Shown one piece after another: positions 6,507-14,046 of a DNA stretch of 20,265 nucleotides. The notes beneath the pieces were generated by a model. It made no database searches. It was not told where the DNA came from and saw only the letters and a program-made list of their open reading frames with translations. Source of the DNA: a virus. The stretch is taken from positions 1 to 20,265 of IMG/VR virus record IMGVR_UViG_3300008262_004495, one strand, 5' to 3'. The first letter of the stretch is position 1, and the number at the start of each line of letters is the position of its first letter. The translations under genes were made by a program, and so were the position numbers.

Positions 6507-7604
6507 TTAAATAGAGTTTTTACGCATCTTTACGATAGATAAACTTTCTCTAATTATATTTGTCAATCTATCAGTAGATTCCCTTAAGAAAAAAGGAGAA
6601 CTAGCTCTAAGTGATTTTAAAAATTCCATTTTATTTCTTCTTCCTAATGATTTAAATCCTTTCTCATTATACCATTCCGCCATACACTTATTTACTTGGT
6701 TTTTCATCATAACTAAATCTCTTTTTTCAACAGGTATATTTCCCTCTACATTTGAATATTGTTGAATTAATTCATAGTAAGAATCAATTGCTGTAATACA
6801 ATCTGATTTTGATGTGCTTATTTTAGTCCATGGTTTACAAACAAAAGTACCTTGTTCAAAAGTAGATCCATAAATTTTATACAAATCTACTTTAGCCACA
6901 GTACCATCTTCAAAGTCACCTTGAGCACATTGTGTATAATCTTTCGATTTAAAGTATTCGTATACTTCCTTTTTTTTATTAGTGATGTCAAAAACGGAAG
7001 CAGTACCTTTTCTAGGTTTATATGCGTATATATTGATAAGTTGATTATTAATTGTCTCAATCCATGATGCTACACCTTTGATTTTATCCCAATATAACCC
7101 ACCTTCTTTAATATCTTTATCGGTATTTAAATTAACTAATTCCCAGTCTCCGATTTCTGAATCATTAACATCACTTACCCCTCGGTATCCTAAACCATTT
7201 TCAGAAACTGGTTTAGTAACGAAATCATAAAGTGATTTTGCATATCCTGTTAAATTTGTTGGGTTTTTTAATTTTTCCAATTTTTCACATCTATAAGCAA
7301 CTGCTTTTACGAAGGTATAGTTTTCTGGCGTACCAGTATATAAATAAGTCATTTTACGTCCTGGTATTTTTTTTGAGTCCACACTAGTATGGAATGCGAA
7401 CATTTTTTTTCCATCTTCTTCCGCTACTTCCTGAATAGCATTTAATTCAGGGAAATCAGGAACAGGAACATTAGGTACGAAACCTCGTCTATAACAATCT
7501 GCGACACAGGCTTGATTTAAAAATGGGTCTATAACTTGACTACATAGTTTTGTTTGCTGTTTTTTATATAAATCTTCGGATTGTTCTTTAATTATATTTT
7601 TCAT
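6507..7604 (-). CDS. Unknown probable virion-associated protein with an N-terminal IKE processing-like site
   Basis: A 365-residue protein of no recognised family. It begins MKNIIKEQSEDLYKKQ, where IKE followed by Q fits the L/I-x-E rule of T4-type prohead proteases. Cysteines in CSQVIDPFLNQACVADCYRR (21-40) could form disulfides. The middle is mixed alpha/beta with many aromatic residues, including GYRGVSDVNDSEIGDWELV and YWDKIKGVASWIETINNQ. The C-terminus carries RESTDRLTNIIRESLS, with more IRE-type sites. It is last in the minus-strand block, 26 bases after the preceding stop. An open continuation in another frame follows the stop (6464-6523), so the C-terminus may be truncated by a one-base change. 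Confidence 0.75.
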   Translation of the reverse strand: MKNIIKEQSEDLYKKQQTKLCSQVIDPFLNQACVADCYRRGFVPNVPVPDFPELNAIQEVAEEDGKKMFAFHTSVDSKKIPGRKMTYLYTGTPENYTFVKAVAYRCEKLEKLKNPTNLTGYAKSLYDFVTKPVSENGLGYRGVSDVNDSEIGDWELVNLNTDKDIKEGGLYWDKIKGVASWIETINNQLINIYAYKPRKGTASVFDITNKKKEVYEYFKSKDYTQCAQGDFEDGTVAKVDLYKIYGSTFEQGTFVCKPWTKISTSKSDCITAIDSYYELIQQYSNVEGNIPVEKRDLVMMKNQVNKCMAEWYNEKGFKSLGRRNKMEFLKSLRASSPFFLRESTDRLTNIIRESLSIVKMRKNSI

Positions 7605-7630
7605 TTTAATTTTATTTTAAATTATGTTAA

Positions 7631-8935
7631 TCAAATAGCTATTGATGAACTCATTCCACATTTACTTTGAATTCTTTTATAAATATCAAAGGTTAGTTCA
7701 AAACCATATCCTTCTTTTTCTAATGCGTCTAAAACTTTTGGTGTAAACTTACCATCCTTTGGTAAACCTAAACAAATTTGTACCGTTCCAATTACACCAT
7801 CATTAATACATCCAATTGACATAGGGAAGTCATCACACTTTTCATACTTTCCATCCCAACTTGAAATTATTTTTTGTTTTTCCGTTTGTACCGATGTTTC
7901 TTTTTCTCTGATGTCTGTTTCATCTTCAAAATCACTGATGTTACTACATGGTAGAGAATGTTCTTCCCCGCCACTTAATGTTACAAGAATATCTAAATCA
8001 TCCTCATCACTCCATTTTCCTTTATATTTTCGATTATCAGTTTCAAATGTATTATCAATATAAAATCTACCACCACCATTTTCATCAATAAATTCATTAC
8101 CTGTTTCAGTAATTATAATATACTCAAGTTTTTCCTCATACATTTTTTTAAAATCATCAGGACTTTGACCTCTATATAAACATTTCGGATACTTCTTAAT
8201 TTTTTGATTTAAATTGTTCCATAAGTAATATGCAACACCAATACTACCCGCCAACCAAAAAATCTTCCAAAAATTACTAATAATAAAACCACCAACCCTA
8301 AACGGAGCTTGAAGTATTTCCCAAGCAATTTCAGCATAACTTTTTCTTGCGGATGTACTCCCAAGACTCTGTGCCGACATCCTTTGAGTGTTTGTTAGTT
8401 TTGGTGCTTTTGGTTTTACAGTTGATTTAATATCATCCAAAAATTTACCGCCAGTTCTCTTATATCTATCAATCAAGAATTTAGCATCGTCACCACTATA
8501 ACCTTTAGAAATCAAATCATCTACTATCTTTTTTTCTTTTGTTGAAGTGAAAAAATCTTGGAATGCTTTACTCTTAACCATATCGTCAGCTAGTTCTTTT
8601 CTTGTCTCGGCATTTTGAGTATTTTTAAATACTGTCTTTCTAAACGACCCAAGTTCTGAACTAGTAAATGATTTAGCCTCAAGTTTTGCGGTTACTTCAG
8701 CGGCATCAACACCAAATTTTTTCATCTCAGTTGGTATCAATCTGAATAATTCCTCAACCTCTTTAAGAGCGGTTTTAGATAAAGTTCCCGCTTCACGTCC
8801 ACCCCATTTAAACAAATTACCTAATATACTTTGTTCATTTAGAACATTGTTATAATTTTCATCTAAAGTTTTTTTATTATCATATTTTGATAATAATTGA
8901 AATCTTTCTATTTCTTCTTTTAATATCTTGTCCAT
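7631..8935 (-). CDS. Unknown tagged membrane protein with a peptidoglycan-binding-like C-terminus
   Basis: A 434-residue protein. The N-terminus has KYDNKKTLDEN (18-27), nearly repeated in the next upstream gene, and VLNEQ (31-35), an L-x-E processing-like site. Residues 45-170 are helical and charged. A single hydrophobic segment, FIISNFWKIFWLAGSIGVAYY (217-237; split here as FIISNFWKIF and WLAGSIGVAYY), should cross a membrane. An acidic region follows. Near the C-terminus, GTVQICLGLPKDGKFTPK (383-400) and VLDALEKEGYG resemble the repeat of the peptidoglycan-binding domain PG_binding_1 (LQ..LGL..DG.FGP.T..A). Together this suggests a virion protein that meets the cell envelope. The fold and role are inferred; no lytic active site is seen. 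Confidence 0.75.
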   Translation of the reverse strand: MDKILKEEIERFQLLSKYDNKKTLDENYNNVLNEQSILGNLFKWGGREAGTLSKTALKEVEELFRLIPTEMKKFGVDAAEVTAKLEAKSFTSSELGSFRKTVFKNTQNAETRKELADDMVKSKAFQDFFTSTKEKKIVDDLISKGYSGDDAKFLIDRYKRTGGKFLDDIKSTVKPKAPKLTNTQRMSAQSLGSTSARKSYAEIAWEILQAPFRVGGFIISNFWKIFWLAGSIGVAYYLWNNLNQKIKKYPKCLYRGQSPDDFKKMYEEKLEYIIITETGNEFIDENGGGRFYIDNTFETDNRKYKGKWSDEDDLDILVTLSGGEEHSLPCSNISDFEDETDIREKETSVQTEKQKIISSWDGKYEKCDDFPMSIGCINDGVIGTVQICLGLPKDGKFTPKVLDALEKEGYGFELTFDIYKRIQSKCGMSSSIAI

Positions 8936-8949
8936 TTTATTTTTTAAAT

Positions 8950-10158
8950 TTAAACTGTGTATTCTGCTTCTCCCGACATTAAATTAGGAATTGGCATATC
9001 CCCACCTGGTACACCAGATTGTCCACCTGAAAAGGATTTACTTAGTTTATCTATACCTTTTTCCGTACTATATATTAATCCTGATGCTAGAGTTCCTGAA
9101 GCAATTGATTTGGGGGATAAAAGTTTTTTGAGATAAAAAAGTAATGTGTTTATTATTTTTTGACCTGAACCTAAAATTCCTTTTATAAAAGTTCCACCAG
9201 CAGGAAATCTAGTCGCCAACCATTCTGACGCTCGTGTTAACATTCCAGGAGCATCTTTAGCCGCTTTAGCCATGATTTTTAAATTTTCACGTCCTACCGC
9301 TTCTATTACTTGTGCTTCTGTCTTAGCACCTGTTAACGCAGTTCTAATTGAACTTACTACACCAGCCGATGTAACTAATCCAATAATGTCTAATCCTAAA
9401 AACAGATATCTTGTCCACTCCATTCCTTTTTCTATCGGTGTCTCAAAATCGTTCTCAACTATTTCATAAATGTCTAATGCTACAATTATCGCCCATGGAA
9501 TCCATTGAACCGTTTTACCAATTCCTGATGCAACTAACATAATATCAAGTATCATTCCGACAGGATGATACATGGCATCCCTTAATCTTCTAGCAAAATA
9601 TTTTGCACCTGCTCCAAGTAAATTTACAACTTCATTCCACTCACCTCTTGATATATGTCCAAGTAAATCCTTAGCACCTTGATAGGTTGTACCGACAAAA
9701 TCAGTTACCCCTTTAACAGCTTCCTTTCCCTTTTCAGCCGCCCAGTTACCCCAGCCCTTTAATTTGTTCCATCCCCATTCAGACCAAGATTCCTCATTCA
9801 TTATCTGCCTGAAAACAGGTTTTAAACATGAATAATTTGTTTTACTTTCAATCAAAAGTTGATTATCTAATCTATCAAGATAGGATTCTTTTATTTGTTG
9901 AGGAATATTTGTTGCGGTATTGAATGAATGTCTTAAAAATATTTTGAAATTATCGAAGTTTTCCCAAATATTACCAATTTTGGTTTTATTTTCGATGTCG
10001 TAAAGTTCATCCAAGAAAATCACATATTTTTCATCAGGAGACAACCAATCCGTAATGACAGGAGAATCATTCATCTCAAACAATTGAGCATTTTCATTTA
10101 GAGTCGTTTTATTATCATACGACATTAAAAATTTTGCTCTATTTATTTTATCATTCAT
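8950..10158 (-). CDS. Unknown tagged protein with a hydrophobic helical core
   Basis: A 402-residue protein. The first 24 residues contain MSYDNKTTLNENAQ, with TLNE followed by N as a likely processing-type site. Residues 125-165 are rich in tryptophan and amphipathic (SWSEWGWNKLKGWGNWAAEK). Long hydrophobic stretches follow at about 197-232 (PVGMILDIMLVASGIGK, then QWIPWAIIVALDIYEIV) and 250-270 (YLFLGLDIIGLVTSAGVVSS), with another near 335. The C-terminus is glycine-rich. No family is recognised. The mix of amphipathic and buried-type helices is what a membrane-active or pore-forming virion protein could look like. It shares its N-terminal motif with the gene that follows it. Confidence 0.75.
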   Translation of the reverse strand: MNDKINRAKFLMSYDNKTTLNENAQLFEMNDSPVITDWLSPDEKYVIFLDELYDIENKTKIGNIWENFDNFKIFLRHSFNTATNIPQQIKESYLDRLDNQLLIESKTNYSCLKPVFRQIMNEESWSEWGWNKLKGWGNWAAEKGKEAVKGVTDFVGTTYQGAKDLLGHISRGEWNEVVNLLGAGAKYFARRLRDAMYHPVGMILDIMLVASGIGKTVQWIPWAIIVALDIYEIVENDFETPIEKGMEWTRYLFLGLDIIGLVTSAGVVSSIRTALTGAKTEAQVIEAVGRENLKIMAKAAKDAPGMLTRASEWLATRFPAGGTFIKGILGSGQKIINTLLFYLKKLLSPKSIASGTLASGLIYSTEKGIDKLSKSFSGGQSGVPGGDMPIPNLMSGEAEYTV

Positions 10159-10171
10159 TTTACTTTTATTA

Positions 10172-10178
10172 ATAAATA
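10172..10178 (-). promoter_or_regulatory. TATTTAT box upstream of the gene at 10158
   Basis: On the minus strand ATATTTATTAATAA precedes the ATG at 10158 by 13 bases. It matches the box seen before at least eight other starts in the window. It sits between two closely spaced genes, so it may give an internal start within the block. Confidence 0.4.
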
Positions 10179-10183
10179 TTTCA

Positions 10184-10438
10184 TTATAGTAAAGTGTTTG
10201 CTTTACCTCTAGTTATTTTTACAATATCTCTCCATTTAGTTAAACCAATTTGATTTGCAGGACCTCTTGTTACCCCAGTTTCCCATTTTGTTACCGTGGG
10301 ATATTCAGGTTTATCGCCACCACCTGAATCGGCTCCTCCGGCAGGTGCTGCGTCTTGTTCATCAAGTTCGCCATCAACATCTTTTTTGGGTGTATATTCC
10401 CTCATTAAATCCATAATGGAATCAATATCTAATTTCAT
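10184..10438 (-). CDS. Small unknown protein with an LDE processing-like site
   Basis: An 84-residue protein. The first 28 residues are helical (KLDIDSIMDLMREYTP) and end in GELDEQ, an L-x-E site followed by Q. A flexible acidic, glycine- and alanine-rich linker (AAPAGGADSGGG) comes next. The C-terminal 35 residues (TKWETGVTRGPANQIGLTKW, then RDIVKITRGKANTLL) look conserved and basic. If cleaved as a T4-type prohead substrate, the mature product would be about 56 residues. The start overlaps the previous stop (TAATG), so translation is probably coupled. Confidence 0.75.
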   Translation of the reverse strand: MKLDIDSIMDLMREYTPKKDVDGELDEQDAAPAGGADSGGGDKPEYPTVTKWETGVTRGPANQIGLTKWRDIVKITRGKANTLL

Positions 10439-10728
10439 TAATAAAATTCTGTTTTAGGTAATTTATCCGGAAATACAACATAATATTCATTTAAAAACGT
10501 TATGATTTCATCTTCATCGATTTTATCATCTTCTTCATAGTAATCACCATTTAAATCGTACTCCTCATTAGATTCAGGAATAAAATCAAATCCAAAATCC
10601 TTAATTTCATCAAAATATATTTTGTCGTATCTTATTTCATCTTCAGTATCCATATTCATCCTGAACGATACTTCCAGAACATTTGAAAAATAGTTAATAT
10701 GGAATAATACTAATTCTATAATTTCCAT
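10438..10728 (-). CDS. Small acidic unknown protein
   Basis: A 96-residue protein, strongly acidic, with runs such as YYEEDDKIDEDEII (64-77). The opening MEIIELVLFHINYF is hydrophobic and the end is VVFPDKLPKTEFY. No motif or membrane anchor is convincing. The start may be internal (M24, MNMDTEDEIR), but the ATG at 10728 fits the spacing after the preceding gene. It shares the T and A of its stop codon with the next start. Function unknown. Confidence 0.65.
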   Translation of the reverse strand: MEIIELVLFHINYFSNVLEVSFRMNMDTEDEIRYDKIYFDEIKDFGFDFIPESNEEYDLNGDYYEEDDKIDEDEIITFLNEYYVVFPDKLPKTEFY

Positions 10729-10744
10729 GATATATTTAAATATA

Positions 10745-11545
10745 TTAATTAGTTTTAGGTAAAACTCTGTTTATTATATTTTTAACCGTAGTTGATAAAT
10801 TACTTATTACGTTATTGATACTATTCAATGAGAAACTACCCAATATTGTTTTCGCTAATGGGGATTTAACAGCATTTGATACCGCAGTTTGTAATCCAAT
10901 AACCATTCTATCAACATATCCGAATAACGATCTTAACGCACCCTCAACTAATTTAGTCATCACTTTTGTTTTTATGTATTTTTTAATCGCAGGTGCAAAT
11001 GATTGAGCAGGTCCAGGTAAAACTATAAAAACTCCAGCAACTGCCGCCATGAGATATAACTCATTTTGTTTTTGAGAATCTGTCGCTAAACTAGCCTCGA
11101 ACAAATATGCTAATGTATTCAAAGCATCTATAACCGCACCAGATCCTGGTATTATAAAGTCAGCAGCAATCGATAAATAGTCTCCGAATGTGTGTAAAAA
11201 TTCACTAGCATTACCTATTAATTCTGATACCCCTGTCGATATTAAATTTGGTTCTTCTGAATATTTTCCTGAACATCTAGCCCTTAATTTAAGGTCTTTT
11301 TGTGTTTGAGTTAAATTATTCCACTCAGGCCAAATCTTTGTATTATTGACAACGTACTTACCATTCTTCCACTCATATTTTTTGAATTCTGAACTATAAT
11401 ATAATTTTTGATACTCTGAAGAATTTGATTTTAAAACCTTTGATTTCCCGCATTCATCAACAAACTGTATATCTTGAGATTGTTGTTCCCCCAATAACAT
11501 CAATAATTTACTCTTACTTATAGTATATGGTTTATTACTTACCAT
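10745..11545 (-). CDS. Unknown tagged protein with a pre-toxin-like hydrophobic domain
   Basis: A 266-residue protein. Residues 8-20 (TISKSKLLMLLGE) end in an L-x-E site followed by QQ, so a 20-residue propeptide is possible. A middle segment is aromatic and basic. From about 104 to 190 it is hydrophobic and glycine/proline-punctuated: GDYLSIAADFIIPGSGAVID (121-140) and AAVAGVFIVLPGPAQSFAP (167-185). This IPGxGxxxD, helix, PGP pattern recalls the membrane-associated segments that precede toxin domains in polymorphic toxins. The C-terminal third is helical with no catalytic motif. A membrane role is likely; a toxin role is speculative. Confidence 0.72.
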   Translation of the reverse strand: MVSNKPYTISKSKLLMLLGEQQSQDIQFVDECGKSKVLKSNSSEYQKLYYSSEFKKYEWKNGKYVVNNTKIWPEWNNLTQTQKDLKLRARCSGKYSEEPNLISTGVSELIGNASEFLHTFGDYLSIAADFIIPGSGAVIDALNTLAYLFEASLATDSQKQNELYLMAAVAGVFIVLPGPAQSFAPAIKKYIKTKVMTKLVEGALRSLFGYVDRMVIGLQTAVSNAVKSPLAKTILGSFSLNSINNVISNLSTTVKNIINRVLPKTN

Positions 11546-11551
11546 TTGTAA

Positions 11552-11980
11552 TTAGTAATTTTTAAAGCGTTTAAACATATCCAATGTTTTATTAAGTTGT
11601 TCTTGTAGAGGTTCCATTTCTTCTTCATCAATTCCCTCTAAACCAAAAAGATTAATATCACCAAATTCGGATTCATCCTCATCTTCAAATGTGCCATGTT
11701 CAAAATCGTCATCACCATCAGCAATTTTATCAGTTAAATCAAATTCATCTTCCTCATTATATTCCATTGATTCATTAATATTCATATTGGAATATAGTTT
11801 AACTTCTCCTTTATTATTAAGAACCAAACCACCTTTATCATTAGCATAATCTTGGACATATAATGGTTGTTGATTAATCTGTTGTCCATATGATGTGACA
11901 AACCCATCATACACTTGTTTATGTTGATCTAAAATATTTGTTCTGTCTTCAGGTGTTACCTTAAAAAAATATGCACTCAT
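11552..11980 (-). CDS. Unknown acidic probable structural protein
   Basis: A 142-residue protein. The N-terminal part (SAYFFKVTPEDRTNILDQHK, residues 2-21) and QPLYVQDYANDKGGLVLNNK look well folded and conserved. NMNINESMEY (65-74) contains an I-x-E site followed by S. The rest is highly acidic (DDDFEHGTFEDEDESEF) and ends with a helix (LQEQLNKTLDMFKRFKNY) that contains another L-x-E before Q. A clear TATTTAT box precedes it by 17 bases. The family is unknown to me by name. The acidity and sites fit a scaffold-like or head-internal protein, but this is inference. Confidence 0.72.
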   Translation of the reverse strand: MSAYFFKVTPEDRTNILDQHKQVYDGFVTSYGQQINQQPLYVQDYANDKGGLVLNNKGEVKLYSNMNINESMEYNEEDEFDLTDKIADGDDDFEHGTFEDEDESEFGDINLFGLEGIDEEEMEPLQEQLNKTLDMFKRFKNY

Positions 11981-11997
11981 AATTTTGTTGTTTTTAT

Positions 11998-12004
11998 ATA
12001 AATA
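11998..12004 (-). promoter_or_regulatory. TATTTAT box upstream of the gene at 11980
   Basis: On the minus strand GATATTTATATAAAAAC precedes the ATG by 17 bases. It fits the recurrent phage-type box. The 31-base gap between the two genes holds little else. Confidence 0.42.
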
Positions 12005-12011
12005 TCTTTAT

Positions 12012-12284
12012 TTATTTATTAAAATTCTCAAGTTTTCTTCTCATAACTCTAAGTAATTTTTCATTTCCTTTATCTATTAAACTTTTTTCAGTTTCCCACC
12101 TATCAACACCTGATATTATCGCCAATTTTCTTCCGTCTTCCCAATTAACATCATATTGATCATCACCAAATACGGATATAGCTCCTGTACGAACCACACC
12201 AAGACTCATCGTATCAACAGGGTTTGGATCTTCCATGTATATTAACATTATTATATCACCGATTTTTAATTTTGGACTTTCCAT
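12012..12284 (-). CDS. DUF4314-like small SH3-type protein
   Basis: A 90-residue protein. Residues 6-60 follow the DUF4314 pattern: KIGDIIMLIYMEDPNP, then GVVRTGAISVF, then YDVNWEDGRKLAIISGVDRW. These small beta-barrel domains occur in phages and mobile elements; their function is unknown. The C-terminus is a basic helix (KLLRVMRRKLENFNK). It is the first gene of the minus-strand block and divergent from the membrane-protein gene at 12319, with a 34-base shared start region. Confidence 0.78.
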   Translation of the reverse strand: MESPKLKIGDIIMLIYMEDPNPVDTMSLGVVRTGAISVFGDDQYDVNWEDGRKLAIISGVDRWETEKSLIDKGNEKLLRVMRRKLENFNK

Positions 12285-12293
12285 AAGTTTGAA

Positions 12294-12300
12294 TATTTAT
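12294..12300 (+). promoter_or_regulatory. TATTTAT box upstream of the gene at 12319
   Basis: AATATTTATTAATAATAAT lies 18 bases before the ATG at 12319, in the short divergent intergenic region. It is another copy of the recurrent box. Confidence 0.4.
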
Positions 12301-12318
12301 TAATAATAATTATACGTT

Positions 12319-12942
12319 ATGAAGATAATAATTACAGAATCACAAACTAAAATATTAATAACCGAAAATGTTTTGAGACAAATCGGAATTTTTTTCAAAG
12401 ACAGTTTGAAAAATATAAAAGAAATTATCAAGTCAGCATCAGAACAGATTGGAATGAATCTCCAATTTATGATGACGTGGGGGGCAGGTATAGCTGGTTT
12501 TATAGGACCAATCACCGAATATATAAAAGGACAATTTCCTGACTTAAATGATATTGAACTTAGTTTAATTATTACATCGTTAATTGCAACATATTACACA
12601 AATAATAAAAAAGTTCTTAACAATTTATATAATAAAATACAAGAACAGGGTTTAGGTAAATATTTTGAGAAAATACTGAAGAAAAGCGATGAGTTTTATA
12701 ATGTTTTCAGTGAATTTATCAAAAGTTTGGCGACAACAAGTCATTCTATGGTTAATATGATGAGTTATACATTCATTATACCCATTTTACCAATGTTATA
12801 TGAATCAATAAAAACAGGAATGTTTGAAAATGTTGATTTAGATGAAATTGTAACCATGATAACTGGTTTTGGTGGATTAACCATCGGTAGTATTCTGATT
12901 AAAAATTTATTAATTAAGTTATCAGAAAGGTTTAAGAAATAA
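12319..12942 (+). CDS. Unknown multi-pass membrane protein with ITE-type N-terminal sites
   Basis: A 207-residue protein starting MKIIITESQTKILITENVLR. Two ITE sites, followed by S and N, sit within the first 17 residues. T4 Alt starts similarly (MELITEL) and is cut there by the prohead protease. Hydrophobic segments lie near residues 48-66, 82-94, 145-165 and 178-197 (for example TFIIPILPMLYES and MITGFGGLTIGSILIKNL). The rest is basic and helical. It could be a head-packaged membrane-active protein, or a holin-like protein if it is not processed. No family is recognised. Confidence 0.72.
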   Translation: MKIIITESQTKILITENVLRQIGIFFKDSLKNIKEIIKSASEQIGMNLQFMMTWGAGIAGFIGPITEYIKGQFPDLNDIELSLIITSLIATYYTNNKKVLNNLYNKIQEQGLGKYFEKILKKSDEFYNVFSEFIKSLATTSHSMVNMMSYTFIIPILPMLYESIKTGMFENVDLDEIVTMITGFGGLTIGSILIKNLLIKLSERFKK

Positions 12943-12997
12943 TTTGTCTTAGTTGTTTTTTTTCTTTAAATTGTTGTAAACAAACCTCAATAATCTT

Positions 12998-14029
12998 ATG
13001 CGAAAATTCGATTTTAAAGACATTACATTAGTCCCTGAAACCCTCTCCTCAATTTCATCAAGAAATGAGATTGATATTAAAAATTCAAACAACAAATTAC
13101 CAATAATTGTTAGTCCAATGGACACGGTTATTGATTATAGTAACTATTCCGTATTCTCAGATATGAAAATGGAAGTGTGTTTACCAAGAAACGAAAGATT
13201 AATTCCAAATGAATATGATGGGTTTATATCAATATCTTTGACAGAATTTGAGTCAATGGTTAGGATACACAAACATTTTGAAGTAGAACCCATTGAAACC
13301 AAAATATTGGTTGATATTGCCAATGGTCATATGACAAAATTATATGATTTATGCAAATATTTTGTTAATGAAATCAAAACAAATCATAAATTGATGGTTG
13401 GGAATATCGCTAATCCCACAACCTATGAAAAGTTTGCTGAATTGGGGGTTGATTATGTCCGAGTTGGTATTGGTGGAGGATCTGGTTGTCTTACATCAGC
13501 AAATACCGGAATACATTACCCAATGGCTTCCCTAATTTCAGAATGTTATCAAATCAAAAAGAAAAGAAACTACCATACTAACATTATTGCCGATGGTGGG
13601 TTCAGAAATTATGATGATATAATCAAAGCATTGGCACTAGGTGCTGATTATGTAATGTTAGGTGGGGTTTTAAACAAATCCCTTGAATCTTGTTCCCCAG
13701 TTTATATTGGAAAACTAATTCCATTGAATAAATCAACGTCAAAATATATGTGGGATAACCTTAAATTTTTGAGGAGATTTATGTTTAAGAAATTCAGGGG
13801 TATGAGTACCAAAGAAGTTCAGAAAAAGTGGGGGAAACAGAAATTAACAACATCGGAGGGTATTGTTAAGTATAATAAGGTTGAATATACAATGGAAAAA
13901 TGGATTGAAAACTTTGAAGACTACTTAAAGTCAGCAATGTCTTATACCAACTCAAGAACTTTGGAAGAATTTAAAGAAACAGAATATGTATTTATAACAC
14001 AGAATGCTTTGAATAGGTATTATAAATAA
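12998..14029 (+). CDS. IMP dehydrogenase/GMP reductase family enzyme, GMP-reductase-like
   Basis: A 343-residue TIM-barrel protein without the CBS domains of IMP dehydrogenase. KLPIIVSPMDTVID (33-46) opens the substrate site, and LVDIANGHM (104-112) matches GMP reductase (VDVANGY) better than IMP dehydrogenase. The catalytic loop is VGIGGGSGCLT (156-166) with C164 and T166 in place; families usually have GPGS. IIADGGFRNYDDIIKALALG (197-216) and VMLGG bind the phosphate. FRGMST and SEGIVKYN correspond to the C-terminal flap. GMP reductase turns GMP into IMP using NADPH, so it would shift purine pools during infection. An IMP dehydrogenase activity cannot be excluded. Confidence 0.85.
   Translation: MRKFDFKDITLVPETLSSISSRNEIDIKNSNNKLPIIVSPMDTVIDYSNYSVFSDMKMEVCLPRNERLIPNEYDGFISISLTEFESMVRIHKHFEVEPIETKILVDIANGHMTKLYDLCKYFVNEIKTNHKLMVGNIANPTTYEKFAELGVDYVRVGIGGGSGCLTSANTGIHYPMASLISECYQIKKKRNYHTNIIADGGFRNYDDIIKALALGADYVMLGGVLNKSLESCSPVYIGKLIPLNKSTSKYMWDNLKFLRRFMFKKFRGMSTKEVQKKWGKQKLTTSEGIVKYNKVEYTMEKWIENFEDYLKSAMSYTNSRTLEEFKETEYVFITQNALNRYYK
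14021..14028 (+). promoter_or_regulatory. TATAAATA box before the zinc-finger gene
   Basis: An exact TATAAATA, the T4 late-promoter consensus, ends 18 bases before the ATG at 14047 and overlaps the last codons of the preceding gene. Chance is possible in this AT-rich DNA. Confidence 0.35.
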
Positions 14030-14046
14030 CATATCAAAAAAAAAAT

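Noticed and set aside
12944-12980. TTGTCT-N17-TAAATT as a promoter for the GMP-reductase-like gene
   Set aside because: Each box matches the consensus at only four of six positions, which is expected by chance in such AT-rich DNA.
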